Below are positions 7,961 to 16,824 of a DNA stretch of 64,000 bases, in pieces. The DNA is from Miltoncostaea sp963762825 (GTDB lineage Bacteria; Actinomycetota; Thermoleophilia; Miltoncostaeales; Miltoncostaeaceae), in assembly GCA_963762825.1 (NCBI GenBank), contig CAVXLZ010000001.1, forward strand, positions 1,502,157 to 1,566,156, in the 5' to 3' direction. The first letter of the stretch is position 1. Each line of letters starts with the position of its first letter. The notes beneath the pieces are model-generated. The model was not told where the DNA came from. It was given only the letters and a program-made list of their open reading frames with translations, and searched no databases. Made by a program: the position numbers and the translations under genes.

Positions 7961-9343
7961 TCAGGTCGCGGGAGTCGCCAGCCCGTCGTCCCCCGCGGGC
8001 GCGGTGTCCAGCTCCGGGGTGCCGTCCACGAGCACGGCGCCCACGGCGGGCGCCGGCGAGGGTGAGATGGCGGCCTGGATGAACGCCCGAGGGATGTCCG
8101 CCCCGCGCTGCCAGGCGACGAGGTAGGGATAGGGGTTGACGCTGTCGCCATCGCCGGGATGCACCTCGAAGTGGAGGTGCGGCGGGGTGGTGATGGCCTG
8201 GCCGGTGTTGCCGACGAACCCGATCACCTGTCCCGCTCTGACCCGCGCGCCCTCCACCGCGGCCGGCGCGTACGCCGACATGTGGGCGTAGTAGAAGGAG
8301 TTGCCCGCGTCGTCGGTGAGCCAGAGCCGATTCCCGCCGAGCGTGTTCACGCCCACCCGCGAGAGCGTGCCGTCGGCGACCGCGAGCAACGGGGTGCCCG
8401 TCGCGGCGAAGATGTCGTTGCCATGGTGCCAGCCGGTTCCGGCGCGGGGAGCGGCGTAGTCATCGACGAAGCTGGCCTCGCCCCCCACGGGGAAAACGTA
8501 GCCGCCATCGCTGGCGATCGTTGCCTCGGGCGCGGCGCGACGCGGCAACCCCAACGGGGACGCCGGCGCGATGGGCGCCACCGGGACGACCTCGGGCATT
8601 CCCGGCATCGGCGTCGTTCCCGGACGCGGCTCGCCGAGGGGGCGCTTGGGCGGTGCCTCGGGCGTAGTCGGCGTCGCGGGATCCGGCCCGCCCTCAGGTG
8701 GACGAGGATCTGCCGGGGCCGTGCCGGCCACGGCCGCGAGGTCCAGGTGCCCCAGCACGAAGGGCTGGCCGATGACGGCGGCGGCCTGGGGATCGGTGAC
8801 CTCGAGGCGCAGGCCGTTGGCGCGCACGCCGCCGGCGCTGTCCGAGACCTGCTCCAGGAAGACGAGCGTGCCGATCCCCACGACGTCCACCCGGCTGCCG
8901 GGACCGGCTGCCACGGGCTCGCCGTCGACCGCGAGCCCCGAGACCGAGCCCTTTGTGAGCCCCGACCCGCCCGCGCCGATTCCCGAGGCCGAGCGCGCCG
9001 AGAACCGCAGGTCCCCGATCGTCACCCGTCCGTCCAGGAGGATCGCATCCCTGACCACGACCGACCCCTCCGCGCGGCCATCCCGGCCCGCGACGATTGC
9101 ACTCACCCGCACCTCGACCCTTCCGATGCTGCCGCCACCCGCCGGACGGAGCCCGGAGACCTGCGTGGAGCGCGTCGTGGCGCCGCTCGAGTCGGCCGAG
9201 ACCGCGCCCTGGGTGCCGCCGGGAAGCAGGGCGGCGTAGCCGACCGCCCTCGCCGAGGCCGGCGCACCGTCGCTCGCGAGCGCGAGCGACAGCGTCGACG
9301 CGAGGACGAGAGCCGTCGCCGCTATGAGTCGGATGGATCTCAC
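7961..9343 (-). CDS. Secreted M23 family (LytM-like) metallopeptidase
   Basis: 460 residues from GTG 9343, chosen because it starts directly at a signal peptide (MRSIRLIAATALVLASTLSL); the longer frame to 9391 adds a polar stretch before it. Residues 30-230 form a surface domain of unknown type, followed by a Pro-rich linker. The C-terminal LytM domain carries the zinc ligands: His and Asp in WHHGNDI (His307, Asp310) and His391 in HLHFE, with His389 as the catalytic partner. It should cut peptidoglycan cross-links. It is divergent from two NlpC/P60 genes, forming a wall-remodelling cluster. Confidence 0.9.
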   Translation of the reverse strand: MRSIRLIAATALVLASTLSLALASDGAPASARAVGYAALLPGGTQGAVSADSSGATTRSTQVSGLRPAGGGSIGRVEVRVSAIVAGRDGRAEGSVVVRDAILLDGRVTIGDLRFSARSASGIGAGGSGLTKGSVSGLAVDGEPVAAGPGSRVDVVGIGTLVFLEQVSDSAGGVRANGLRLEVTDPQAAAVIGQPFVLGHLDLAAVAGTAPADPRPPEGGPDPATPTTPEAPPKRPLGEPRPGTTPMPGMPEVVPVAPIAPASPLGLPRRAAPEATIASDGGYVFPVGGEASFVDDYAAPRAGTGWHHGNDIFAATGTPLLAVADGTLSRVGVNTLGGNRLWLTDDAGNSFYYAHMSAYAPAAVEGARVRAGQVIGFVGNTGQAITTPPHLHFEVHPGDGDSVNPYPYLVAWQRGADIPRAFIQAAISPSPAPAVGAVLVDGTPELDTAPAGDDGLATPAT

Positions 9344-9538
9344 CCCCGCATCATTCCCTGTCCCGGAGGTGGCATCAACGTGGCTCGTCACCGGTTACGC
9401 CGCGCAGAGCGCTCCCCGCCGTGTTGTGCGGCGTCGCCGAAGGGTGGTACGGTTCCGCACCGGCTGGGGCGACGAGATTCCCCGCTATCACCCCATTTCC
9501 GCTCCCCGGGCCCCGTAAACGCGCAGGAGACTCGCTTT
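9344..9538 (+). promoter_or_regulatory. Structured leader before the NlpC/P60 gene; possible c-di-AMP riboswitch
   Basis: The 195-base divergent region before the NlpC/P60 gene contains GTGTTGTGCGGC, TCGCCGA, GGTTCCGCACCGG and GGGGCGACGAG in close succession, with several self-complementary pairs. In actinobacteria, ydaO-type c-di-AMP riboswitches often precede NlpC/P60 and Rpf wall hydrolases and contain a TCGCCGA-like segment. The match is by eye and partial. An ordinary divergent promoter with an attenuator-like leader is equally possible. Confidence 0.3.
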
Positions 9539-10645
9539 CTGAGACGCCCGCGTCACCTCGTAGCATCCGGCTTCGCCCTGATCGTGCTCGCGACGCTGCT
9601 CGCGTTCGGGACCTCGGTCGCGACGACCGAGCCGGCGGCGATCGAGGCGAAACGCGCCGAGGTGGCACGCGTCCAGGCCGAACTCGGCGCCTTCAACACG
9701 CAGGTCGAGGTCGCGGCCGAGGCGTACAACGGCGCCCGCTACGAGCTGGGCCAGGTGACGGCCCGGATCGAGGAGAACGCCTCGCTCACGCGCCAGACCG
9801 AGCGCGACCTGACGGCGAAGCGCAAGGCGCTCGCCGAGCGGTTGCGCGGGCTCTACGCCACTCACGAGCCGAGCCTGGCCGAGATCCTGATCACGAGCGG
9901 CAGCATCGCCGCCGCCGCCGACGAGATCGAGCTGCTCGACCGCGTCGGTGAGCAGGATGCCCAGGTGGTGACCGGCCTTCGCGAGCACAAGGCGACGCTG
10001 GCGAAGCTGCGAGCGCAACTCATCGAGGATCGATCGACGGCCGCCGACGCGGTCGCCGCACGAGAGCGGGAGAAGGCGAAGGTCGAGAGCCTGCTCGCCC
10101 AGCGCCAGGCCGTCCTCGACAGCGCCAGCGGTGAGCTGAGGGGTCTGCTGCGCGCCGAGGAGGCCCGCAAGGCACGCGAGGCGGCGGCCGCCGCGGAGGC
10201 CGCCCGCCAGCGTCAGGCCGCCGCAGCCGTGGCTTCATCGACGCCCTCCACCGTCGCGCCGAGCGCGGGTGCCGCCGCCGCGACCCCGCTTCCGAGCGGC
10301 AGCGGCAACGCCGCCGCCGCGAGCATCGCGATGCGATACCTCGGCGTCCCCTACGTGTGGGGCGGCGCCAGCCCTTCGGGCTTCGACTGCAGCGGCCTGG
10401 CCTCGTACGCCTTCGCGCAGATCGGCAAGAGCGTGCCGCACTACACCGGCGCGATATGGAATGCCTTCCCTCAGGTCCCCTCCGGTCAGTTGCAGGTGGG
10501 AGATCTGGTCTTCTTCCACGGACTCGGCCACATGGGGATCTACCTCGGTGGCGACCAGTTCGTGCACGCGCCCCACACGGGTGACGTGGTCAAGGTGAGC
10601 CAGCTCTCCAGCTACTCCGGATACGTCGGAGCGGTTCGCCCCTGA
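9539..10645 (+). CDS. Secreted NlpC/P60 endopeptidase with coiled-coil domain (RipA-like)
   Basis: About 368 residues. A basic start and hydrophobic stretch (ASGFALIVLATLLAFGT) form the export signal, residues 40-230 are a long coiled coil rich in Ala/Glu/Arg, a Ser/Thr/Pro linker follows, and the NlpC/P60 domain occupies the last 120. The catalytic Cys284 is in GFDCSGLA and His331 in GHMGIYLG. It should cleave D-Glu to meso-DAP bonds during cell separation. No ATG, GTG or TTG lies near the signal peptide; CTG 9539 has AGGAGA at 9525-9530, eight bases before it, and is my preferred start. The much longer upstream frame is antisense to the M23 gene and is not coding. Confidence 0.85.
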   Translation: MRRPRHLVASGFALIVLATLLAFGTSVATTEPAAIEAKRAEVARVQAELGAFNTQVEVAAEAYNGARYELGQVTARIEENASLTRQTERDLTAKRKALAERLRGLYATHEPSLAEILITSGSIAAAADEIELLDRVGEQDAQVVTGLREHKATLAKLRAQLIEDRSTAADAVAAREREKAKVESLLAQRQAVLDSASGELRGLLRAEEARKAREAAAAAEAARQRQAAAAVASSTPSTVAPSAGAAAATPLPSGSGNAAAASIAMRYLGVPYVWGGASPSGFDCSGLASYAFAQIGKSVPHYTGAIWNAFPQVPSGQLQVGDLVFFHGLGHMGIYLGGDQFVHAPHTGDVVKVSQLSSYSGYVGAVRP

Positions 10646-10688
10646 TCTCCGCTCCTCAAGGGGAGCACGCGGAGGGCCGACATAGGGG

Positions 10689-12083
10689 GTGATGGATCAT
10701 CGTCCTCCCCTGGTCGTGCGGCGCCCCCTGGCGTGGGCCCTCGCGCTCGCCATCCTCTCGCCCGCCGCGGTCGCCGTGCCCGCCGCCGGTGCTGCGACGG
10801 CGGCCCAACTGCACCAGGCGCGCGAGCGCATCGACCGCACCTCGGCCGCGTTGGCCCAGGCCCGGACCCGGGCCGAGCGCGTCGGCGGCGACGAGCTCGC
10901 CGCCCTCGCGCGAATCGAGCGCCGCCTCCAGGCGCAGAAGAAGGCCCTCCTCGCACTCGAGTCGGGACTCGCCGCACGACACGCCGCCGCGTCCCCCTCA
11001 GGTCGATCGACCGAGAACCCTGAGGAGACCCCCGCCTCTCCCGCGGCGGACGACCCCGGCGACCCCCTGGTGGTGCTCTCCGAGCCCCCCGCGCCCGCCC
11101 GAGCGCGGGCCGGCGCGGGGAGCAGCCCCGGACAGCGGGCGCAGGAGACGATCCCGGCCGTCCGCGGCGACGACGCCCAGCTGACGCGGTCGATCGACGG
11201 CTACCTGGCCTCGAAGGCCAGCCCGCTCACCGGCCTCGGCGCGGTCTTCGTCACCGAATCCCGTGCTGTGGGGCTCGATCCGCGCTTCCTCGTCGCGATC
11301 AGCGGCGCCGAGACCAGCTTCGGCACGTACGGCCCCTCGCAGGCGATCTACAACCCCTTCGGCATGGGCCCGGGCATCGTCTACCCCTCGTGGTCGGACG
11401 CGATCGGTGCCGCGGCGCGCAATCTGGGCGGATCGCTCTACCGCGGGGACGGCCGCGTGACCATCGGTGCGATCCAGCAGCGCTGGGCGCCGGCGGGGGC
11501 CTCGAACGATCCCACCGATCTCAACAGCAACTGGGCCCGCAACGTGAGCACCTACTACACGCAGCTCGGTGGCGACCCCTACGGCGGGGTGTTCACCGTT
11601 GCCTCGGCCACCGCCGCACGCTCGGGGGGGCCCGGCAGGATCGACGCCGCGAAGACGACGGTCGCCACCAGCCCGTACGGCCTCCCCGTGGCCGCCCCCG
11701 CCATCGGGCGCTCGGGCCGCGGGCCGGAGGCTGCGCAGGACGCCCTCTCCGTCCTCGGGGTCGCGTGGGCGCGCGGAGGGGCCGGCCGGGAGGCCGGTTT
11801 CGACGACGGAGGGCTCGTGCGCTGGGCCTACGGGCGCCACGGCGTCGCACTGCCGGACTCCCGCGACGCCCAGGCGGCGGCCGGGAGGCCGACGGCGCCG
11901 CAGGACCTCGAGGCCGGCGACGCGATCTTCTTCGCCGACGAGGCGGGTCACATCGTCCACGTCGGTCTCTACGTCGGGGGCGGGCAGTTCGTCCACGCAC
12001 CCGGCCAGGGCGACGTGGTCCGCCTGTCCTCGCTCTACGAACCGGTTTACGCGACCTCGTACACCGGGGCGCGCCGGTACTGA
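10689..12083 (+). CDS. Secreted glucosaminidase-like protein fused to a degenerate NlpC/P60 domain
   Basis: 464 residues. Signal peptide (residues 9-37), a short coiled coil (40-95), a Pro/Ala linker, a lysozyme-like glucosaminidase domain (about 170-300) with a likely catalytic Glu208 in SGAETSFGT, and a C-terminal NlpC/P60 fold (about 350-464). The NlpC domain keeps the His (His424, HVGLYVGG), but the nucleophile position reads GFDDGGL, so Asp373 replaces the catalytic Cys. That domain should be inactive and may bind wall peptides. GTG 10689 or ATG 10692 are possible starts. It is 43 bases after the active NlpC/P60 gene. Confidence 0.85.
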   Translation: MMDHRPPLVVRRPLAWALALAILSPAAVAVPAAGAATAAQLHQARERIDRTSAALAQARTRAERVGGDELAALARIERRLQAQKKALLALESGLAARHAAASPSGRSTENPEETPASPAADDPGDPLVVLSEPPAPARARAGAGSSPGQRAQETIPAVRGDDAQLTRSIDGYLASKASPLTGLGAVFVTESRAVGLDPRFLVAISGAETSFGTYGPSQAIYNPFGMGPGIVYPSWSDAIGAAARNLGGSLYRGDGRVTIGAIQQRWAPAGASNDPTDLNSNWARNVSTYYTQLGGDPYGGVFTVASATAARSGGPGRIDAAKTTVATSPYGLPVAAPAIGRSGRGPEAAQDALSVLGVAWARGGAGREAGFDDGGLVRWAYGRHGVALPDSRDAQAAAGRPTAPQDLEAGDAIFFADEAGHIVHVGLYVGGGQFVHAPGQGDVVRLSSLYEPVYATSYTGARRY

Positions 12084-12106
12084 CACCGGCCCGGTAACGT
12101 GGTGCG

Positions 12107-12772
12107 GTGCGCCGTCGCCCCCTCGTCCTCGTCGGCCTCGCCGTGGCCGTGATGCTCGCGAGCGCGGCACCGGCGCCTGCGGCGAACAGCCGCGTGCCCA
12201 CCTTTCGCGCCACCATCCGGGCGATCAGCGCCGGGGAGCGGGCCGATATGACCCCGTCGGTGTGGCGCCGCGGATGCCCGGTGCCGCTCTCGCGCCTGCG
12301 TCATGTGAGCCTGCCCTACATCGGGTTCGGCGGCCGGCCCCGACGCGGTGCCCTCGTGGTGAACGCCTCCGTGGCGAGGAGGGTCGTCTCCGTCTTCCGG
12401 ACCCTCTATCGCTCTCGGGTGCCGATCCGGCGGATGCGCCCGATCCAAGCGTACGGCGGCGACGACTTCGCCAGCATCGAGGCCGACAACACCTCGGCCT
12501 TCAACTGCCGGCCGGCCACGGGCTCGCGAAGGTGGTCGCAGCATGCGTACGGGCTGGCCATCGACATCAACCCGATCGAGAACCCGTACGTCTCGCGCGG
12601 GCGGACGTCCCACCGGGCGAGCATCCCGTTCCTCGATCGCTCCCGGATACGTCGCGGCATGGCCGTCGAGGGCGGAACCCTCGTGCGGGCGTTCGAGCGC
12701 CGTGGCTGGGCGTGGGGCGGCCGCTGGAGCGGGACGGTCGACTACCAGCACTTCTCCGCGAACGGCGGGTAG
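12107..12772 (+). CDS. Secreted M15 family D-alanyl-D-alanine carboxypeptidase-like protein
   Basis: 221 residues with an N-terminal signal peptide ending near APAPAAN. The zinc site of the M15C (VanY/endolysin) family is visible: SQHAYGLAID supplies His and Asp, and DYQHF near the C-terminus supplies the last His. Expected to trim peptidoglycan stem peptides outside the membrane. The GTG start is 23 bases after the preceding wall gene, so these genes are probably one transcription unit. Confidence 0.87.
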   Translation: MRRRPLVLVGLAVAVMLASAAPAPAANSRVPTFRATIRAISAGERADMTPSVWRRGCPVPLSRLRHVSLPYIGFGGRPRRGALVVNASVARRVVSVFRTLYRSRVPIRRMRPIQAYGGDDFASIEADNTSAFNCRPATGSRRWSQHAYGLAIDINPIENPYVSRGRTSHRASIPFLDRSRIRRGMAVEGGTLVRAFERRGWAWGGRWSGTVDYQHFSANGG

Positions 12773-12780
12773 CCGGGAAC

Positions 12781-14199
12781 GTGCCGGCCCTGCCGCTGCG
12801 ACTCGGACGGTCTGCCGCGGCGCTCGCCCCGGGCTTCGACGGCATCCGATCCGAGATGCTCATCCCCGAGGCGTTCTCCCCCGCGGCGGAGGCGGAGGCG
12901 CGGCGCGGGACGATCGCGGCCGGCGAGCGGCGGGATCGCCGCGACATCCCCCTGATCACGATCGACCCGGCCGGCTCGCGCGATCTCGACCAGGCTCTCG
13001 CGATCGGCCCGCACGGCGATGGCCACCGCGTGCACTACGCGATCGCCGACGTCGCGGCCTTCGTCACTCCGGACGGAGGCATCGATGCCGACGCCCGCGA
13101 GCGCGGTGTCACGATCTACATGCCGGACCGGCGGACGCCCCTTCATCCGCTCGCGCTGAGCGAGGACGGGGGGAGCCTCCTTCCCGGGAGGGATCGGCCG
13201 GTCCTGCTCTGGACCATCGATCTCGACGGCGCGGGACATCCTGTGTCGGCGGAGGTCGAGCGGGCGCTGGTGCGCAGCCGGCGCGCCCTCGGCTACATCC
13301 AGGCGCAGGCGGAGATCGACGCCGGCAGCAGCGACGACACGCTCCGGCTGCTGCCCGAGGTCGGCCGGCGGCGGATCGCGGTCGAGGCCGGCCGTGGCGG
13401 CGTGAGCCTGACGATCCCCGCTCAGGAGGTCGTGCGCGACGGCCGGGCCTACGTCCTGCGGTACGAGACGACCCTCCCGGTTGAGGATTGGAACGCTCAG
13501 ATATCTCTGCTCACCGGCATCTGTGCCGCGCGGATGATGGTCGACGGCGGCGTCGGCCTCTTCCGCACCCTCGAGGCTGCCGACCCGCGCGATCTCGAGT
13601 CATTGCGCCGTAGCGGGCTGGCGCTCGGGGTGACCTGGCCCGCGGGCGCCCGCTACGCCGACGTCGTGCGCTCCCTCGATCCGACCCGGCCGACCCACGC
13701 CGCGTTCGCCGTGCGGGCGACCCGGCTCTTTCGCGGCGCCGGCTACGCCGCCTGGCGGCGGATCGACGGCGCCGCTCCGCCGGGACACGCGGCGATCGCA
13801 TCCCTGTACGCCCACGTCACCGCGCCGCTGCGTCGCCTCGCCGACCGTTTCGCCAACGAGATCGTCGTGGCGCTCTGCGCCGGAGTCGACCCGCCGGCCT
13901 GGGCCGCGGAGGCGCTCACCGAGATCCCGGCGATCATGGCCTCGACCGTAGCGCGCGAGAGACGGGCGGGACGGGCGGCGATCGACCTGGTGGAGTGCGC
14001 GATCCTCGCGGGACGGGTCGGCGAGGCCTTCCCCGGGATGGTCATCGACGTCCGCGACGGCCGCGCGACGGTCCAGCTGAGCGATCCCGCCGTGGTGGCG
14101 CCCCTCGACGACGTGGGCGCCGTCGCGGGAGACCTCCTGTCGGTGCGCCTGCAGAGCGCCGATGCCCAAACGCGTCAGGTGCGCTTTACACGCGCCTGA
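12781..14199 (+). CDS. RNase II/RNB-domain exoribonuclease-like protein, short form
   Basis: 472 residues from GTG 12781; the frame is open far upstream, but that part overlaps other genes. It contains essentially only the RNB catalytic domain: no N-terminal cold-shock domains and no full S1 domain, unlike E. coli RNase II or R. The metal motif reads TIDPAGSRDLDQAL: Asp62, Asp68 and Asp70 are kept, while the fourth Asp is Gln71. The key Asp equivalent to E. coli Asp209 is present, so activity is possible. Expected to degrade RNA 3' to 5'. It starts eight bases after the M15 gene. Confidence 0.85.
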   Translation: MPALPLRLGRSAAALAPGFDGIRSEMLIPEAFSPAAEAEARRGTIAAGERRDRRDIPLITIDPAGSRDLDQALAIGPHGDGHRVHYAIADVAAFVTPDGGIDADARERGVTIYMPDRRTPLHPLALSEDGGSLLPGRDRPVLLWTIDLDGAGHPVSAEVERALVRSRRALGYIQAQAEIDAGSSDDTLRLLPEVGRRRIAVEAGRGGVSLTIPAQEVVRDGRAYVLRYETTLPVEDWNAQISLLTGICAARMMVDGGVGLFRTLEAADPRDLESLRRSGLALGVTWPAGARYADVVRSLDPTRPTHAAFAVRATRLFRGAGYAAWRRIDGAAPPGHAAIASLYAHVTAPLRRLADRFANEIVVALCAGVDPPAWAAEALTEIPAIMASTVARERRAGRAAIDLVECAILAGRVGEAFPGMVIDVRDGRATVQLSDPAVVAPLDDVGAVAGDLLSVRLQSADAQTRQVRFTRA

Positions 14200-14209
14200 G
14201 CGGCCGCCC

Positions 14210-14773
14210 CTACCGATTGTCTCCGGGGACCCAGAGCACGTCGCCACCCGCATCGCGGTTGGCGGCGCGGGCGAGGATGAACAACAGGTCGGACAGCCGG
14301 TTGAGATAGGCGAGCGCCGCGGCCGTCACCGGCTCGGAATCGGCGAGGGCGACGGCCGATCGCTCGGCCCGGCGGCACACCGTGCGCGCGTGATGCAGAG
14401 CCGCCGACCCGGCGCTCCCGGCCGGGAGCACGAAGCTGGTCAGTTCGGTCAACTGGTCGTTGACCTCGTCGCACCACCGCTCGAGACGCTCGACCTGGGC
14501 GGGGTCAACCCTCAGCCGAGTGCCCTCCCGCTCCCCCGAGGGCACGCAGAGATCCGCCCCGAGGTCGAAGAGGTCGTTCTGGACGAGCGCCAGCCATCCA
14601 TCGGCCACCGGGGCGAGGCCCTGCGACCGCGCCACCCCGATCACCGCGTTCAACTCGTCCACGTCGCCGAACGCGACGACGCGCGCGCTGGTCTTGCGAG
14701 CGCGACTCATGTCGCCGAGGTGCGTGTCCCCCTCGTCGCCGAGCCTGGTGTAGATGCGCGTGAGGCGGACCAC
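14210..14773 (-). CDS. Cob(I)alamin adenosyltransferase, PduO type
   Basis: 187 residues, five-helix PduO/MMAB family. It transfers the adenosyl group of ATP to cob(I)alamin to make adenosylcobalamin. The ATP-binding N-terminus TRLGDEGDTHLGD and FGDVDELNA, the RRAERSAVAL motif and the C-terminal YLNRLSDLLF are all present. The start is ATG 14773. It ends ten bases from the convergent RNB gene and follows the CAP-domain gene on the same strand. Confidence 0.93.
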   Translation of the reverse strand: MVRLTRIYTRLGDEGDTHLGDMSRARKTSARVVAFGDVDELNAVIGVARSQGLAPVADGWLALVQNDLFDLGADLCVPSGEREGTRLRVDPAQVERLERWCDEVNDQLTELTSFVLPAGSAGSAALHHARTVCRRAERSAVALADSEPVTAAALAYLNRLSDLLFILARAANRDAGGDVLWVPGDNR

Positions 14774-14794
14774 TGCGCCGACTATACGCGCGGG

Positions 14795-15262
14795 CTATCT
14801 CCGCTTGCGCGACATCAGGTTGATGGTGAAGTACACCTGACCATCGCACGCGCGCGCCGCGCCGATGCCGGTGAGGCGGTACTGCTTCGCCAGCATGTTC
14901 GCCCGATGGGCCGGGCTTGCGAGCATGGCGGCGAACGCGAGATCGGCGGTCGGCGCCATGGCGATGTTCTGCGCGGCCGCGCCTCCGGTGGGCGACCGGC
15001 GGCGAAGGGCGTGCGCGAACGCCCCGCCGCGGGCCATCGTGATGCTCTTCTTGCGTCCCGCCTTCAGCAGGCGTCCCTGCGTGACCACCCTCGGCACGCC
15101 CTCGGCGCGCCGCTGGGCGTTGATGAGACCGGCCAGCACGGCTTCCTCGGCCGGCGCCAGGGTGGGGCGGCAGGTGGAGGCCGCACCGGCGATCGAGGGC
15201 ACGAGCCCAAGCGCGAGGCCGGTCGTGGCCACGGCAATTCCTGCACGCAGGGTTCCGCGCAT
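14795..15262 (-). CDS. Secreted CAP (SCP/PR1) domain protein
   Basis: 155 residues with a signal peptide ending near IAGAAS and a single CAP domain. The LINAQRRAEGVP opening, GGAAAQNIAM and SPAHRANMLA segments are the usual bacterial CAP motifs. The first CAP histidine is likely His84 in AFAHAL. The biochemical role of bacterial CAP proteins is mostly unknown. A 154-base less GC-rich gap upstream (15263-15416) probably holds its promoter; I see nothing else there. Confidence 0.85.
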   Translation of the reverse strand: MRGTLRAGIAVATTGLALGLVPSIAGAASTCRPTLAPAEEAVLAGLINAQRRAEGVPRVVTQGRLLKAGRKKSITMARGGAFAHALRRRSPTGGAAAQNIAMAPTADLAFAAMLASPAHRANMLAKQYRLTGIGAARACDGQVYFTINLMSRKRR

Positions 15263-15416
15263 TCACAATCCTCCCTCGTCGGGGACGCTCCGTCGGGCAG
15301 CGGGCGTTGGGGGAACCTAGGGAACGACGGGAAGGGCTACAACGGATGCTTGCGTATTGCTCACAATTACGCCGCTCATTGCATGATTCCGTACTGAAAA
15401 GGAAATCAACAGAAAT

Positions 15417-16824
15417 TCACCCCTTCCAGGTACGAACGAATCTGAGCGCCTGCTCCCGGGTTCGGAGCAGTCCCACGGTCTGGCCCTCGCGGACCGCTTC
15501 GAGGAGCGGCGCGAGCCACGGCCCCGGCTCGCGACCGACGATCCGGGCGACCTCGTCGCCGGGCAGGAGCGGACGCTCGGGCGGCCGGTCGGTGAGCGAG
15601 AAGTGGGCGTCCATGACCTCGCGCGCGAGCGCGAGGTGGCGGGCGATCGCCGACGGCGAGGTGCGCGGGCCGGCGGTCGCCAGCCGGTCGGCCGCTGAGA
15701 GCACGATCGTCTCCACCTCCGAGGGCGCCGTCGATCGCAGGTAGCGGTCGATCTGACGCAGCGAGAGCGGTGTCCGATGCACCATGAACCCGAGGGGGAG
15801 ATGGTGGCGCACGCCGCGCACGACGAACTCTCGCAGGCGGGCCGATGCACGCAGGCGTCTCATCAGAGCGTCGGCCATGTCGGCCCCGATGCGATCGTGG
15901 CCGATGAAGGTGACCCGGCCCTCGGCGGTGACCGCACGCGTGGCGGGCTTGGCCATGTCGTGGAGGAGGGCGGTGAGCATCAGGCCACCACGCGATGTGA
16001 GCTCGTCCGCGAGCGGCGCGGCAAGGGCCTCGGCGACTCGCGGCGCCCGCGAGCGGAAGAGCGGCTCGGGGTCGTCGGCGATCTCCCGCGCGTGGCGCAC
16101 GACCTCCAGCACGTGGCCGAGGACATCGAGGTGGTGGTAAGCGCTCTGGTCCATCCCCCGCGACTGCTCGAGCTCTGGGATGAGGGCGCCGAGCCCTCCC
16201 AGCGCATCGAGGATCTCGAATGCGGCATCCGGACGCGGCAGGGAGACGATGCGCCCCAGCTCGTCTGCGAGGCGCTCTCCCGGAGCCGTCCAGATGAGCG
16301 CCGCGTCGCGCCGGGCCACGGCCACGACGCTCTCGTTCGACGCTGAAGCCGGTCTGGCCGGCCAGCCGCGCCACGCGCAGGAGACGGACGGGGTCGGCGG
16401 AGAGTGCGGTATCGCGCACCAGCCGCAGCCGGCGCTCCGCGAGATCGCGCAGCCCGCCGTGATGGTCGACGATCGGCTGCCCGGGCGCGAGCGGGATCGC
16501 GAGGGCATTGACCGTCAGGTCGCGCCGCGACAGATCCTCTTCCAGGGTCCCGCCCTGCAAGGGGGTGATGTCGATCTGGAAGGGCAGGTCCCGCCCCTGC
16601 ACCCGCCACGCTCCGAATGCTCGCGAGAGGCGGAAGCGCGTGCCAGCGTGGGCGCGCGCGAGGACCTCCGCCGCCTGGGCGGCGTCACCGCTCACCGCGA
16701 TGTCGAGATCGAAGGCAGGGGGACGGCCGAGCAGGATGTCGCGCACGCTCCCCCCCACCACCCAGGCGCCCTCTCCGAGCGGAGCCAACGGCGCGAGGAG
16801 GGCGTCGGTCCCCTCCGGCCTCAC
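15417..16824 (-). CDS. CCA-adding enzyme/poly(A) polymerase family nucleotidyltransferase with HD domain, +1 frameshift
   Basis: A class II tRNA nucleotidyltransferase-like protein, about 468 residues after repair. The first part (16824 to about 16336) has GGSVRDILLG, the catalytic FDLDIAV and RRDLTVNALA. It then continues in another frame with the helical body and an HD domain (LLHDMAKP, IGHDRIGADM, HHLPLG). The parts join (TGFSVE then ESVVAVARR) if one base near 16335 is skipped. GTG 16824 overlaps the alr stop as GTGA. It should add or repair the 3' CCA end of tRNA, or act as a poly(A) polymerase; the family cannot be split by eye. The loss is more likely an assembly indel than a true pseudogene. 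Confidence 0.87.

Noticed and set aside
8159..10645. An 828-codon plus-strand frame
   Set aside because: Its first 460 codons are antisense to the M23 gene and have no protein-like features; only the part from about 9539 is the NlpC/P60 gene.
11569..14199. An 876-codon plus-strand frame
   Set aside because: The upstream part overlaps two wall-enzyme genes in another frame; the real RNB gene starts at GTG 12781.
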